In this document: one piece after another, positions 44,500-53,112 of the stretch
How positions within the stretch are numbered: the first letter of the stretch is position 1
Layout: each line of letters opens with the position of its first letter
Source of the DNA: Peptoniphilus mikwangii
Lineage (GTDB): Bacteria > Bacillota > Clostridia > Tissierellales > Peptoniphilaceae
Direction of reading: 5' to 3'
Assembly: GCF_000468535.1 (NCBI RefSeq)
Contig: NZ_AUQY01000002.1
Location: 186,001 to 250,000 of the forward strand
Length of the DNA stretch: 64,000 nucleotides
Notes under the pieces: generated by a model
Database searches by the model: none
The model's input: only the letters and a program-made list of their open reading frames with translations
What the model was told of the DNA's origin: nothing
Made by a program: the position numbers and the translations under genes

Positions 44500-45186
44500 A
44501 TGTCAATAAAAGATAATTATGAATTTATATTAACTGAAATAGAAAATTCAAGGAAAGTTTCTATCACTGGAGAAGAAGTAAAATTAATAGCAGTTTCTAA
44601 GATGCGAACAATAGATGAAATGAAAGAAGCTTATAATTTAGGCATTAGAGATTTTGGAGAAAATAAAGTTCAAGAATTAAAAGAAAAATTTTTAAATTTT
44701 GATGATATAAATTTCCATATGATTGGAAATTTACAGACAAATAAGGTAAAATATATATATGATAAAGTTACTTTGATTCAATCTCTCGATAGAAAGAGTT
44801 TATTAGAAGAAATTAATAAAAGAGCAGATGTTAAAAATATAGATGTAGACTGCTTAGTTGAGATTAACATAGCTGAAGAAAGTCAAAAAGGTGGTGTTCC
44901 ATATACCGAAGCTTTAAATTTTATAGAAACATGTATAGATTATAAAAATATAAAAATTAAAGGTATTATGACTGTAGCTCCAGATACTTCAGATAAATTA
45001 TTTTTGAGAGAATGTTTTAAAAAAATGTTCATTTTGAAAGAAAAAATTATAAAGTTAAATTATGATGAAGTTGAAATGAAATATCTTTCAATGGGAATGA
45101 GCGGAGATTATAAAATAGCCATAGAAGAGGGTTCAAATATGGTTAGAATAGGAACAAGTATATTTGGAAAAAGAAATTATAAATAG
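44500..45186 (+). CDS. yggS: PLP homeostasis protein YggS/PLPBP
   Basis: Pyridoxal-phosphate-binding TIM-barrel protein, 228 residues, involved in PLP and amino-acid balance, with no demonstrated enzyme activity in the family. The PLP Lys is in LIAVSKM near residue 33; FGENKVQEL, HMIGNLQTNK and SMGMSGDY are the conserved blocks. GAGGTGA precedes the ATG. Heads the yggS-sepF-ylmH group typical of Gram-positive division clusters. Confidence 0.95.
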   Translation: MSIKDNYEFILTEIENSRKVSITGEEVKLIAVSKMRTIDEMKEAYNLGIRDFGENKVQELKEKFLNFDDINFHMIGNLQTNKVKYIYDKVTLIQSLDRKSLLEEINKRADVKNIDVDCLVEINIAEESQKGGVPYTEALNFIETCIDYKNIKIKGIMTVAPDTSDKLFLRECFKKMFILKEKIIKLNYDEVEMKYLSMGMSGDYKIAIEEGSNMVRIGTSIFGKRNYK

Positions 45187-45198
45187 GAGGATTATATT

Positions 45199-45642
45199 AT
45201 GGCAGATATAATGAATAAGGTAAAAAAAGTTTTTGGATTTTCTGAAGAGTATGATTATGATGATTATGAAGAAGAAACATATCATGAAGAGGTTGCAGAT
45301 ATAAAAGAAACAGCACCTAAAATTACTAGAAGTAAAAGAAATTCTAATGTTTTGAATTTAAATGCTTCTGATATGATTATAACAGTTCATGAACCACTTT
45401 CTTATGATGAATCTCCTAATATCGTAGATGATCTTAGAGAACATAAGTCTGTAGTTCTTAATTTTGAACAACTTGATATTGATGTTAAAAGACAAATATT
45501 TGATTTTGTAAGTGGAGCTTTATATGCTCTTGATGGTAAAATTCAAAAAGTAAATAAAGATATATTTGTTCTTGCACCAAGTAATGTTGAAATTGATGGG
45601 TTAAAGGAAGAACTTAAAAGTACTGGAATGTTTCCTTGGTAA
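45199..45642 (+). CDS. sepF: Cell division protein SepF
   Basis: Cytoplasmic protein that polymerises into arcs, tethers FtsZ to the membrane and shapes the septum. 147 residues: N-terminal amphipathic helix (MADIMNKVKKVFGF), an acidic Tyr/Glu-rich linker and the C-terminal SepF domain (KSVVLNFEQLD, FVSGALYALDGKIQKV, DIFVLAPSNV). AGGAGG precedes the ATG. Its stop overlaps the ylmH ATG (TAATG). Confidence 0.95.
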   Translation: MADIMNKVKKVFGFSEEYDYDDYEEETYHEEVADIKETAPKITRSKRNSNVLNLNASDMIITVHEPLSYDESPNIVDDLREHKSVVLNFEQLDIDVKRQIFDFVSGALYALDGKIQKVNKDIFVLAPSNVEIDGLKEELKSTGMFPW

Positions 45643-46409
45643 TGAAAATAGACAGAAATGCTATTTTAAATAGTGTTGACGAGGATAAACTTTTTGAGAT
45701 AAGGAAAGTTATTGATAAAATTGAGATATCTGCTAATCGTCATAGTATACAATCAACAGATTTTTTAGATCCTTATGAGCGTAAAATAGTAATTTCAATT
45801 TTAAATAAGTTTGATGATATATCGTATAGCATTGATGGAGGATATAATAATTCTGAACGAGCTGTTATATATATTTTTCCAAATTATATGTATGATATTG
45901 ACTTTGATGATGTAGAAGTTTTAAGCTTTAAAAATAATTTTGAATTTACGCATAAAGACGTGCTTGGAAGTATTTTATCTTTAGGTATTGATAGAAGAAA
46001 AGTTGGAGACATAGTATTCAATTCTAATTATTGTCACATTTTTGTAAAATCAGAAATATCTAAATATTTAAGATTTAATTTAGAAAAAATAAAAAGAAAT
46101 AATATAAAATTTGAAAAAGCAGAATTTATTGAACCGACTTTAACATATGATGAATATACTTTTATTATTTCGTCACTTAGATTAGATACATTTCTTAGCT
46201 CAGTTTTAAAATTATCAAGAACTGCTGTTTCAAATTTAATTGAATCAGATAAGGTGAAAGTAAATTTCAGGAAAGAAAGTAAGGGTTCTAATAAAGTTAA
46301 TATTGGAGATTTAATTTCAGTTAGGGGATTTGGTAGAATATTTTTCGACAATATAGAAGGATATACAAGAAAAGATAGATATATAGTTAAGGTAAAAATC
46401 CCAAAATGA
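45642..46409 (+). CDS. ylmH: YlmH-family RNA-binding protein
   Basis: 255-residue protein with a C-terminal S4 RNA-binding domain (LRLDTFLSSVLKLSRTAVSNLI, VKVNFRKESKGSNKVNIGD). B. subtilis YlmH belongs to the division cluster and has recently been implicated in rescuing stalled 50S peptidyl-tRNA, parallel to RqcP; I cite this from memory. That would link it with RqcH in this window. Start is ATG 45642 overlapping the sepF stop. The gene ends in the loop of a GAAA hairpin. Confidence 0.88.
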   Translation: MKIDRNAILNSVDEDKLFEIRKVIDKIEISANRHSIQSTDFLDPYERKIVISILNKFDDISYSIDGGYNNSERAVIYIFPNYMYDIDFDDVEVLSFKNNFEFTHKDVLGSILSLGIDRRKVGDIVFNSNYCHIFVKSEISKYLRFNLEKIKRNNIKFEKAEFIEPTLTYDEYTFIISSLRLDTFLSSVLKLSRTAVSNLIESDKVKVNFRKESKGSNKVNIGDLISVRGFGRIFFDNIEGYTRKDRYIVKVKIPK

Positions 46410-46422
46410 AAATTTTGGGATT
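46397..46422 (+). promoter_or_regulatory. GAAA-tetraloop hairpin at the ylmH/lspA junction
   Basis: Perfect 11-bp stem AATCCCAAAAT (46397-46407) with ATTTTGGGATT (46412-46422) closed by GAAA. The ylmH stop overlaps the loop, and the lspA ribosome binding site begins eight bases downstream. There is no T run, so it is not a typical terminator; mRNA stability or translational control is possible. Confidence 0.6.
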
Positions 46423-46438
46423 ATTCATTGGAGGCATA

Positions 46439-46900
46439 ATGGGAGTTATAATTTTTTCATTTTTTTTGTTTATAATAGATCAATTGTCAAAATATTTTGT
46501 AGTTAATTTTTTAAAAGATAAACCGCCACTGGTAGTTATAAAAAATTTTCTTAATTTTTTCTATTTAGAAAATAGAGGAGCTGCATTTGGAATAATGCAA
46601 GACCAGGGAATGTTTTTCACAATTATTACGGTTATTGTAGTATGCGTTTTAACAGGAATATTATTTAAAAATTATAACAATAAAAGCAAACCTTTAAAAT
46701 TTGCTATTGCTTTAATTTTAGGAGGAACAATAGGGAATTTTGTAGATAGGATAAGACTTAAATATGTTATAGATTTTATAAGTGTAAAAATATTTAATTA
46801 TGATTTTGCCGTATTTAATTTAGCAGACTCTTTTATAGTTATTGGTACTATTATTTTAGTTATAATTATATTATTATATGAAAATCCTAAGAGGAAATAA
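46439..46900 (+). CDS. lspA: Lipoprotein signal peptidase
   Basis: Aspartic membrane protease (signal peptidase II) that removes signal peptides from prolipoproteins. 153 residues with four membrane helices. Conserved blocks: DQLSKYFV, LENRGAAFG, GGTIGNFVDRI and NLADSFIV, the last two holding the catalytic Asp pair. GGAGG at 46430-46434 indicates ATG 46439; the earlier in-frame ATG 46406 lies in a hairpin loop. Confidence 0.94.
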   Translation: MGVIIFSFFLFIIDQLSKYFVVNFLKDKPPLVVIKNFLNFFYLENRGAAFGIMQDQGMFFTIITVIVVCVLTGILFKNYNNKSKPLKFAIALILGGTIGNFVDRIRLKYVIDFISVKIFNYDFAVFNLADSFIVIGTIILVIIILLYENPKRK

Positions 46901-46901
46901 T

Positions 46902-47792
46902 ATGGTTAAAGTCAATTATGTATGTGAATTAGATAATATTAGAATAGATAGATATTTAGTAGAAAAACTTAATATAAACAGATCGCAAATTAAGAAATAT
47001 ATAGATTCCGGAAATATATTAATAAATAATTCTATTGTAAAAGCAGGATATATGACAAAAATAGGAGATATAATCGATGTTTCATATGAAGATGAAATTT
47101 TTTTGTTACCGGAAAAAATAGATTTTAAAATAATTTATGAAGATGAACATATTGTCGTTATTTCAAAACCTCAAAATTTAGTCGTTCATCCCGGATCTGG
47201 AAATTATAATCATACTTTAGTTAATGGATTGTTATTTAAATTTAAAAATCTTTCAAATTGTGGAGATAAATTAAGACCCGGAATAGTTCATAGATTAGAT
47301 AAAGACACAAGTGGACTTATGATAATTGCAAAAACAAATTTAGCATATTTGAAATTAGTTAAAGATTTTAAAGAATCTAAAATAAGAAAAACATATATAG
47401 CTGTAGTAGAAGGAAAAACAGATGAGTTTGGAATAATAAATGAACCTATAGGAAGAGATCCTAAAAATAGAAAAAAAATGGCTGTTATATATGAAAATTC
47501 TAAAAATGCAATAACCGAATATAAAAAAATTAGAGAATTTAATAATTTCAGTTTAATTTCTATTAATATTCTTACCGGAAGAACTCATCAAATAAGAGTT
47601 CATTTAAGCTATATAAAGCATCCGGTATTAGGAGATTTGACATATGGCAATAAAAATAAATATAAAATTGATAAACAGATGTTACATGCATATAGATTGA
47701 AATTTAATCATCCAATAACGGGAGAAGAGTTAAGTTTTGAAGATGATATTCCAAATAGATTTGTAAAATTTTTAAGTAGGAAAGATATATGA
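46902..47792 (+). CDS. rluD: RluD-family 23S rRNA pseudouridine synthase
   Basis: RluA/RluD-type enzyme of 296 residues: N-terminal S4 domain (IRIDRYLVEKLNINRSQIKK) and a catalytic domain with the essential Asp in HRLDKDTSGLM near residue 137 and the TGRTHQIRVHL segment. By family and position (ylyB in Bacillus, between lspA and pyrR) it targets 23S rRNA; exact uridines are not predictable here. GAGGAA precedes ATG 46902. It overlaps pyrR by four bases. Confidence 0.93.
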   Translation: MVKVNYVCELDNIRIDRYLVEKLNINRSQIKKYIDSGNILINNSIVKAGYMTKIGDIIDVSYEDEIFLLPEKIDFKIIYEDEHIVVISKPQNLVVHPGSGNYNHTLVNGLLFKFKNLSNCGDKLRPGIVHRLDKDTSGLMIIAKTNLAYLKLVKDFKESKIRKTYIAVVEGKTDEFGIINEPIGRDPKNRKKMAVIYENSKNAITEYKKIREFNNFSLISINILTGRTHQIRVHLSYIKHPVLGDLTYGNKNKYKIDKQMLHAYRLKFNHPITGEELSFEDDIPNRFVKFLSRKDI

Positions 47793-48307
47793 AAAATATA
47801 ATAATGGATGAGATGGCTATAAAAAGAGCTATTTCAAGAATATCCAATGAAATTATCGAAAAAAATAAAGGTACAGAAGACTTAATTTTAATAGGCGTAA
47901 TAAGAAGAGGAGAAGACATAGCAAAAAGAATTTCAAAAAAAATTTTTGAAATAGAAAATAGAAAAATAGATGTTTATCCTATAGATGTAACCAATTTTAG
48001 AGATGATATTAAAGCATCGGCAAAAATTAATAATAATTTTTTTATACCGGTTAATGGCAAAAAAATTATTTTGGTAGATGATGTTTTATTTACCGGAAGA
48101 ACTGTTAGGGCTGCTATTGACGCAATATTATCTAAAGGACGTCCTAAGAAAATAGAACTAGTTTCATTTATTGATAGGGGGCATAGGGAGCTTCCCATAA
48201 GGCCGGATTTTATAGGTAAAAATTTACCTACATCCATGTCTGAAAAGGTAGTTGTTAATATCATTGAGGTTGATCATATAGATCAAGTATATATAGAAAA
48301 AATATAA
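47789..48307 (+). CDS. pyrR: PyrR bifunctional regulator / uracil phosphoribosyltransferase
   Basis: 172-residue PRTase-fold protein that binds pyr mRNA attenuators when UMP is high and has weak UPRTase activity. The PRPP loop is ILVDDVLFTGRTVRAAIDA near residue 93; IGVIRRGEDIAKRI and LVSFIDRGHRELPIRPDF are also typical. It lies after rluD as in Bacillus but no pyr genes follow in the window, so regulated targets must be elsewhere. Last gene of the division-lspA series. Confidence 0.94.
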   Translation: MKNIIMDEMAIKRAISRISNEIIEKNKGTEDLILIGVIRRGEDIAKRISKKIFEIENRKIDVYPIDVTNFRDDIKASAKINNNFFIPVNGKKIILVDDVLFTGRTVRAAIDAILSKGRPKKIELVSFIDRGHRELPIRPDFIGKNLPTSMSEKVVVNIIEVDHIDQVYIEKI

Positions 48308-48325
48308 ATAATAATAAGATTGTCC

Positions 48326-48354
48326 TTGACAATTATTTTACTTTGGTTTAATAT
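48326..48354 (+). promoter_or_regulatory. Promoter of the T-box/trpP unit
   Basis: TTGACA (48326-48331) and TAATAT (48349-48354) at 17-base spacing, just ahead of the T-box leader. Confidence 0.65.
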
Positions 48355-48361
48355 AATAAAA

Positions 48362-48612
48362 AATAAGAAATTGTTGATTAGAAAATAGTAGCTATTGAAG
48401 AATTTTTGTAGAGAGTCAGTGTTTGGTGCAAACTGATAAAATTGCTTTAGTGAATGGGTCTATGAATGCGAGGCGAATTATAGTAGCTGAGACGGTTCTC
48501 CCGTTATAGAGATAGAATATGTTAGTATTCGAATGAGATATATCTTTTTGATATAAAAAGGATGGTACCGTGAATTGTCATTTGCTCCTTTAAGGGCAAA
48601 TGATTTTTTTAT
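48362..48612 (+). ncRNA. T-box riboswitch, tryptophan specifier
   Basis: Leader with the canonical T-box blocks in order: AGAGAG (48411-48416), GGTGCAAACTG, then GAATGGGTCTATGAATGCGAGG, and the antiterminator core TGGTACCGTG (48563-48572). The specifier is most simply read as TGG (48455-48457), the Trp codon, after GAA. The terminator pairs TCATTTGC (48578-48585) with GCAAATGA (48596-48603), then seven Ts. Uncharged tRNA-Trp would favour the antiterminator and expression of the downstream tryptophan transporter. Confidence 0.93.
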
Positions 48613-48653
48613 TTTCAGGGAACTTTTTCTAAAAAAGAAAGGAATAAGAAGAT

Positions 48654-49172
48654 ATGAAAACAAAAAATTTAACTATTGCAGCTGTGCTTTTAGCACTTGG
48701 AAGTATATTGCATATGATAGTTCCGGGGATAATAAATGGAATGAAACCAGATTTTTTATTATTGATGATGTTTATTTCTATATTATTTAATTTAGAGATA
48801 AGATCGGTTTTTACAATAGGATTTGTTGCTGGTATTATTGCAGCAATGACTACTACATTTCCATTTGGGCAGATACCGTCAATTTTAGATAAACTAGGTT
48901 CAAGTTTATTAGTTTATGTTATGTTTAATTTAGCATTAAAAAAATATAAAATTAATAATATTATTATGTTTATAATATGTTTTTTAGGAAGTATTTTTAG
49001 CGGTTTTATATTTTTATATTCAGCTTTAATTATTTCAGGATTACCTGAGGGTGCTACCTTATCTTTATTAATGATTTTGGTTGTATTTCCAACGTCGTTA
49101 TTTACAGGTGTATTTGGAATTATATTTTATAATATTATGAATTTTACTAATAAAAAACATTTAATGGTATAA
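48654..49172 (+). CDS. trpP: Tryptophan transporter TrpP family
   Basis: 172-residue membrane protein with about five to six helices, resembling TrpP-type tryptophan uptake proteins (start MKTKNLTIAAVLLALGSILH; FPFGQIPSILDKLGSS in the middle). Family recognition alone would be moderate, but control by a T-box with a UGG specifier strongly supports tryptophan import. AAAGAAAGGA precedes the ATG. Single gene closed by a terminator. Confidence 0.85.
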   Translation: MKTKNLTIAAVLLALGSILHMIVPGIINGMKPDFLLLMMFISILFNLEIRSVFTIGFVAGIIAAMTTTFPFGQIPSILDKLGSSLLVYVMFNLALKKYKINNIIMFIICFLGSIFSGFIFLYSALIISGLPEGATLSLLMILVVFPTSLFTGVFGIIFYNIMNFTNKKHLMV

Positions 49173-49199
49173 AAAAATACGGGATCACCGTATTTTTTT
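49171..49199. terminator. Bidirectional terminator, trpP / fumC
   Basis: Perfect 12-bp arms (49171-49182 and 49188-49199) with loop GATCA, A-rich before and T-rich after; between convergent genes. Confidence 0.85.
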
Positions 49200-50562
49200 A
49201 TACCATTTTTTCAGGTTTTATATATTTATCAAAGTCTTCGCTACTCATAAGGTTCAGCTCTTTGCAGGCATCCTTTAAAGAACAATTTTTATTATAGGCA
49301 TATTTAGCTACCTTTGCTGCATTATCATACCCTATTTGAGGGCTTAGCGCTGTTACAAGCATAAGTGAATGATATAAATTGTAATTCATTTTTTCTACAT
49401 TAGGCTCAATTCCTGAAGCACAATTTTTATTAAAAGAATTAATTGTATCAGATAAGAGTCTAACTGATTTTAAAAAATTATATATTATTACAGGCATAAA
49501 TACATTTAGTTGAAAATTTCCCTGCGATGCTGCAAAGCCTATAGTCATATCATTTCCCATAACCTGAGCACAGACCATAGTCATTGCTTCCGCTTGTGTG
49601 GGATTTACTTTTCCAGGCATTATAGAAGAACCCGGTTCATTTGCGGGTATATTTATTTCCCCAAGACCACATCTTGGTCCGCTTGCTAACCATCTAATAT
49701 CATTAGCTATTTTCATAAGATTTGCAGCAAGTGCTTTTAAGGCTCCATGTGCATACACAATTTCATCTTTGCTAGATAAAGCATGAAATTTATTAAAATC
49801 TGATTTAAATTTAAATCCTAAATTTTTTGATAAAATTTCAGAAACATTTTCTCCAAAATTTTTTGGAGCATTTAATCCTGTTCCGACAGCAGTTCCACCA
49901 ATTGCCAAATTTAATAGTCCATTTGATGCTTCTAAAATCATATTTTTGTTTATTTCAAGCATTCCTCTCCAACCACTGATTTCTTGTGAAAATTTTATTG
50001 GAGTGGCATCTTGAAGATGAGTTCGACCTATTTTAATAATATCATAATATTTTTCTTCAAGGTGCTTAAAGGTATCAATTAAAGAATTTATTGCAGGAAT
50101 AAGTCTTTTATTTATTTCTATTGTAGAACTTATGTGCATAGCAGTTGGAAAAGTATCATTTGAACTTTGAGACATATTTACATCATCATTTGGGTGTATT
50201 AATTTTTCTTTTGCTATTTCATTAGCTCTGTTAGCAATTACTTCATTTACATTCATATTTGATTGAGTTCCGCTTCCTGTTTGAAAAACCATGAGAGGGA
50301 AGTGACTATTAAGTTTATTATCTATAATTTCATTACATACCTTTGTTATTAAATTATATTTTTTTTCTGATAAATTTGAATTTAAAAAGTTTACTTCTGC
50401 GCAAGCTTTTTTAAGTTCTGCAAGACTATGAATTACTTCTAATGGGACAATATCTGTTCCTATTAAAAAATTTTCATAACTTCTTTGAGTTTGTGCAGCC
50501 CAATATACGTTAGAAGGAACTTTTATTTCTCCCATAGAATCTTTTTCTATTCTATACTCCAT
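49198..50562 (-). CDS. fumC: Fumarate hydratase class II
   Basis: Iron-independent fumarase interconverting fumarate and L-malate. 454 residues of the aspartase/fumarase superfamily, with TGSGTQSNMNVNEVIANR, the helix-tip GRTHLQDATPI and the signature loop GSSIMPGKVNP. It follows aspA by seven bases, and the fumarate that AspA releases is its substrate. GGTGA-type site before ATG 50562. The class II assignment follows FumC-like GMLEINKN and the QTGSGTQ block. Confidence 0.94.
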   Translation of the reverse strand: MEYRIEKDSMGEIKVPSNVYWAAQTQRSYENFLIGTDIVPLEVIHSLAELKKACAEVNFLNSNLSEKKYNLITKVCNEIIDNKLNSHFPLMVFQTGSGTQSNMNVNEVIANRANEIAKEKLIHPNDDVNMSQSSNDTFPTAMHISSTIEINKRLIPAINSLIDTFKHLEEKYYDIIKIGRTHLQDATPIKFSQEISGWRGMLEINKNMILEASNGLLNLAIGGTAVGTGLNAPKNFGENVSEILSKNLGFKFKSDFNKFHALSSKDEIVYAHGALKALAANLMKIANDIRWLASGPRCGLGEINIPANEPGSSIMPGKVNPTQAEAMTMVCAQVMGNDMTIGFAASQGNFQLNVFMPVIIYNFLKSVRLLSDTINSFNKNCASGIEPNVEKMNYNLYHSLMLVTALSPQIGYDNAAKVAKYAYNKNCSLKDACKELNLMSSEDFDKYIKPEKMV

Positions 50563-50569
50563 AATATAA

Positions 50570-51976
50570 TCACCTATCTTTACTAATAATTCCCGGTTTT
50601 ATCATTTTAAAGGGATTTAAAATATCATCTATTTCATCTATAGGAATCAAATTATCTCTGATGATGAGTTCCTTAATAGATTGTCCTGTTTTTAATGCTT
50701 CTTTTGCAATTTCTGCAGCTTTTTCATAACCTACATAAGGATTTATTGCAGTAATCATTCCTATAGAATGTTCAACTAAATGTTTACATTCTTCCTTATT
50801 TGCAGTTATATCTTTAATACAATTTTCTGCTAAAGTTATTATTGCACCAGATAAAGTTTCAAGTGATTCAAAAAGATTAAAGAATATTACAGGTTCAAAA
50901 GCATTAAGTTCAAGTTGTCCGGCTTCAGCTGCCATTGTTATTGTCATATCATTTCCTATTATATTAAATGCCACTTGATTTACAACTTCGGGTATTACAG
51001 GATTTATCTTTCCGGGCATTATAGAAGAACCATTTTGTCTTGCCGGTAGATTTATTTCCCCTATACCTGCTCTTGGTCCAGAATTCATAAGCCTCAAATC
51101 ATTACTTATTTTAGATAAGTTAACTGCACATGATTTGATTACTCCTGAAACCGATACATAACAATCAAGATTTTGAGTAGCATCTATTAAATCTTCAGCC
51201 TGTACAAGATTTAAATTTGTTATTTTATTGAGATTAGGAACAACATTTTTGACATAGTTGACATCTGCATTAAGTCCGGTTCCTATTGCTGTTCCTCCTA
51301 AATTTAAAATTCTAAGCTCATTAGAGACTCTTTTTAATCGCTCAATATCTCTTTTAATTGCAGTACTATACGCATTAAATTCTTGACCTAATGTTATGGG
51401 GACAGCGTCTTCAAGTTGAGTTCTGCCCATTTTAATTACATCTTTAAATTCTTTCGATTTTAACTCAAAATATGAATTTAATAGTATAAGTTTATCAATT
51501 GTTTTTGATATTAATTTTAATGTTGTAAGCTTTCCGCAAGAAGGATAAACATCATTAGTAGATTGTCCCATATTTACATGATCATTAGGATTTATTAATT
51601 TATAATTTCCCTTTATAGAATTTAATTTTTCAAGAGCGATGTTTGCTATAACTTCATTTGCATTCATATTAGTTGAAGTTCCGGCTCCTCCTTGAATGGG
51701 ATCTACTATAAATTGATCATGAAAATTTCCTGAAATTATTTCATCACATGCAGATACTATTGCATTTCCAATATCTTTACTTAAAATACCAACCTCCATA
51801 TTTGTTATAGCACAAGCTTTTTTAATTTCAGATATTGAGTTTATGAGTTCATCATGCAATTTATGTCCTGTTATAGCAAAATTTTCGCATGCCCTTAAGC
51901 TATGTACTCCATAATATGCCTCTGAGGGTATTTTTTTCTCACCTACAGAATCATGTTCTAATCTATATTCATTCAT
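50570..51976 (-). CDS. aspA: Aspartate ammonia-lyase
   Basis: Deaminates L-aspartate to fumarate. 468 residues, superfamily relative of the downstream fumC. Distinguishing features are the start EYRLEHDSVGEKKIP, GGAGTSTNMNANEVIAN, the GRTQLEDAVPITLGQEF block and the loop GSSIMPGKINPVIPEV. GGAGG precedes ATG. First gene of a minus-strand aspA-fumC operon divergent from a LysR gene. The pair would feed aspartate into malate and fermentation. Confidence 0.94.
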   Translation of the reverse strand: MNEYRLEHDSVGEKKIPSEAYYGVHSLRACENFAITGHKLHDELINSISEIKKACAITNMEVGILSKDIGNAIVSACDEIISGNFHDQFIVDPIQGGAGTSTNMNANEVIANIALEKLNSIKGNYKLINPNDHVNMGQSTNDVYPSCGKLTTLKLISKTIDKLILLNSYFELKSKEFKDVIKMGRTQLEDAVPITLGQEFNAYSTAIKRDIERLKRVSNELRILNLGGTAIGTGLNADVNYVKNVVPNLNKITNLNLVQAEDLIDATQNLDCYVSVSGVIKSCAVNLSKISNDLRLMNSGPRAGIGEINLPARQNGSSIMPGKINPVIPEVVNQVAFNIIGNDMTITMAAEAGQLELNAFEPVIFFNLFESLETLSGAIITLAENCIKDITANKEECKHLVEHSIGMITAINPYVGYEKAAEIAKEALKTGQSIKELIIRDNLIPIDEIDDILNPFKMIKPGIISKDR

Positions 51977-52021
51977 TATATTCCTCCAAAATTAATAAAT
52001 TTTAATATTATTCTTGATATA

Positions 52022-52050
52022 ATTATAAAATTGGCATAATATATAATCAA
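52022..52050 (-). promoter_or_regulatory. Promoter of aspA-fumC
   Basis: Minus-strand TTGATT (52050-52045) and TATAAT (52027-52022) at 17-base spacing. It lies in the short divergent region shared with the LysR gene. Confidence 0.65.
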
Positions 52051-52089
52051 ATAGATAATGTTATATGTTTTTATAGGTTGGTGACTATA

Positions 52090-53031
52090 TTGTTTAGAGG
52101 AATGGAATATGTATATGAAGTGTATAAGGAAAAAAGTTTTTCAAAAGCTGCTAAAAATTTGTTTATATCTCAACCATCTTTAAGTGCAGCTGTAAAAAAG
52201 ATAGAAGTTGAACTTGGGTTTGATATATTTGATAGATCTACGAAGCCTATAGGTTTAACTGAATTTGGGGAAGAGTACATATTGGCAGCTAAGAAAATAC
52301 TTGAAATCGAGGAAAATTTTGATAACTACTTGAATGATATTGGAGATTTGAAGGCAGGACACATTTCAATAGGCGGTACAAATTTATTTACATCTTATGT
52401 GCTTCCTCCGATACTTTCTGAATTTTCTAAAAAGTATCCAAAGGTTGAACTTAATATTGTTGAAACCAATACCGCAAATTTAGAAAAATATTTATATGAT
52501 GGATATTTAGATGTGGTAATAGATAATTATGCATTTGATGAATCGATATATGAAAAGCAATTTTATGAAAAAGATAATATAATTCTCGCTGTTCCGGCTA
52601 AATTTAAGTCTAATTTAGAAGCGGAAGATTATAAAATATCATACGATGAAATAATTTCAGGAAAATATTTGAGTGATGAAATACCTATTCTTCCACTAAA
52701 AATATTTAAAGATGATCCTTTTATTTTTTTAAAAGAAGGTAATGATACAAGAATGAGAGCTGATAAAATTTGTAGCAGAGAAAAAGTTGAGCCGAATATA
52801 TTACTTGAGTTAGATCAACAAATGACATCTTTTAACTTAACTTGTTTTGGTATGGGAGTTTCTTTTATAAGTGACTTAATATTAAAAAATGTTGGAAAAA
52901 AAGATAATATTTATTTATATAAATTAGAAAGTAATGATTCTGAAAGAGATATTTCTTTTTTTTATAAGAAATACAGGTATATTAAAAAATCAACTAAAGA
53001 GTTTTTAAAAATAGCAAAAAATCTTAAGTAA
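52090..53031 (+). CDS. LysR-family transcription regulator
   Basis: 313 residues. N-terminal winged helix (FSKAAKNLFISQPSLSAAVKKIE) and a periplasmic-binding-like effector domain (GHISIGGTNLFTSYVLPPIL onward). Start choice is uncertain: TTG 52090 gives the usual short lead before the helix-turn-helix, while TTG 52078 and ATG 52102 are also in frame. Being divergent from aspA-fumC, it is the natural candidate to regulate aspartate/fumarate metabolism, by position only. Confidence 0.9.
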   Translation: MFRGMEYVYEVYKEKSFSKAAKNLFISQPSLSAAVKKIEVELGFDIFDRSTKPIGLTEFGEEYILAAKKILEIEENFDNYLNDIGDLKAGHISIGGTNLFTSYVLPPILSEFSKKYPKVELNIVETNTANLEKYLYDGYLDVVIDNYAFDESIYEKQFYEKDNIILAVPAKFKSNLEAEDYKISYDEIISGKYLSDEIPILPLKIFKDDPFIFLKEGNDTRMRADKICSREKVEPNILLELDQQMTSFNLTCFGMGVSFISDLILKNVGKKDNIYLYKLESNDSERDISFFYKKYRYIKKSTKEFLKIAKNLK

Positions 53032-53052
53032 TTGCATATGCAATTACTTATT
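53025..53052 (+). terminator. Terminator palindrome after LysR gene
   Basis: Perfect 26-base palindrome 53025-53050 (centre GCAT/ATGC) containing the LysR stop codon, followed by a T-rich stretch. Confidence 0.65.
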
Positions 53053-53112
53053 TATTTTATAAAAATGAACTTGTATGATATAATTTATACAGTATTAGGA
53101 AAGGAAAATAAG

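Noticed and set aside
53032-53112. N-terminal extension of MiaB from 53032
   Set aside because: It overlaps the LysR terminator palindrome, has no binding site, and the family starts near ATG 53113.
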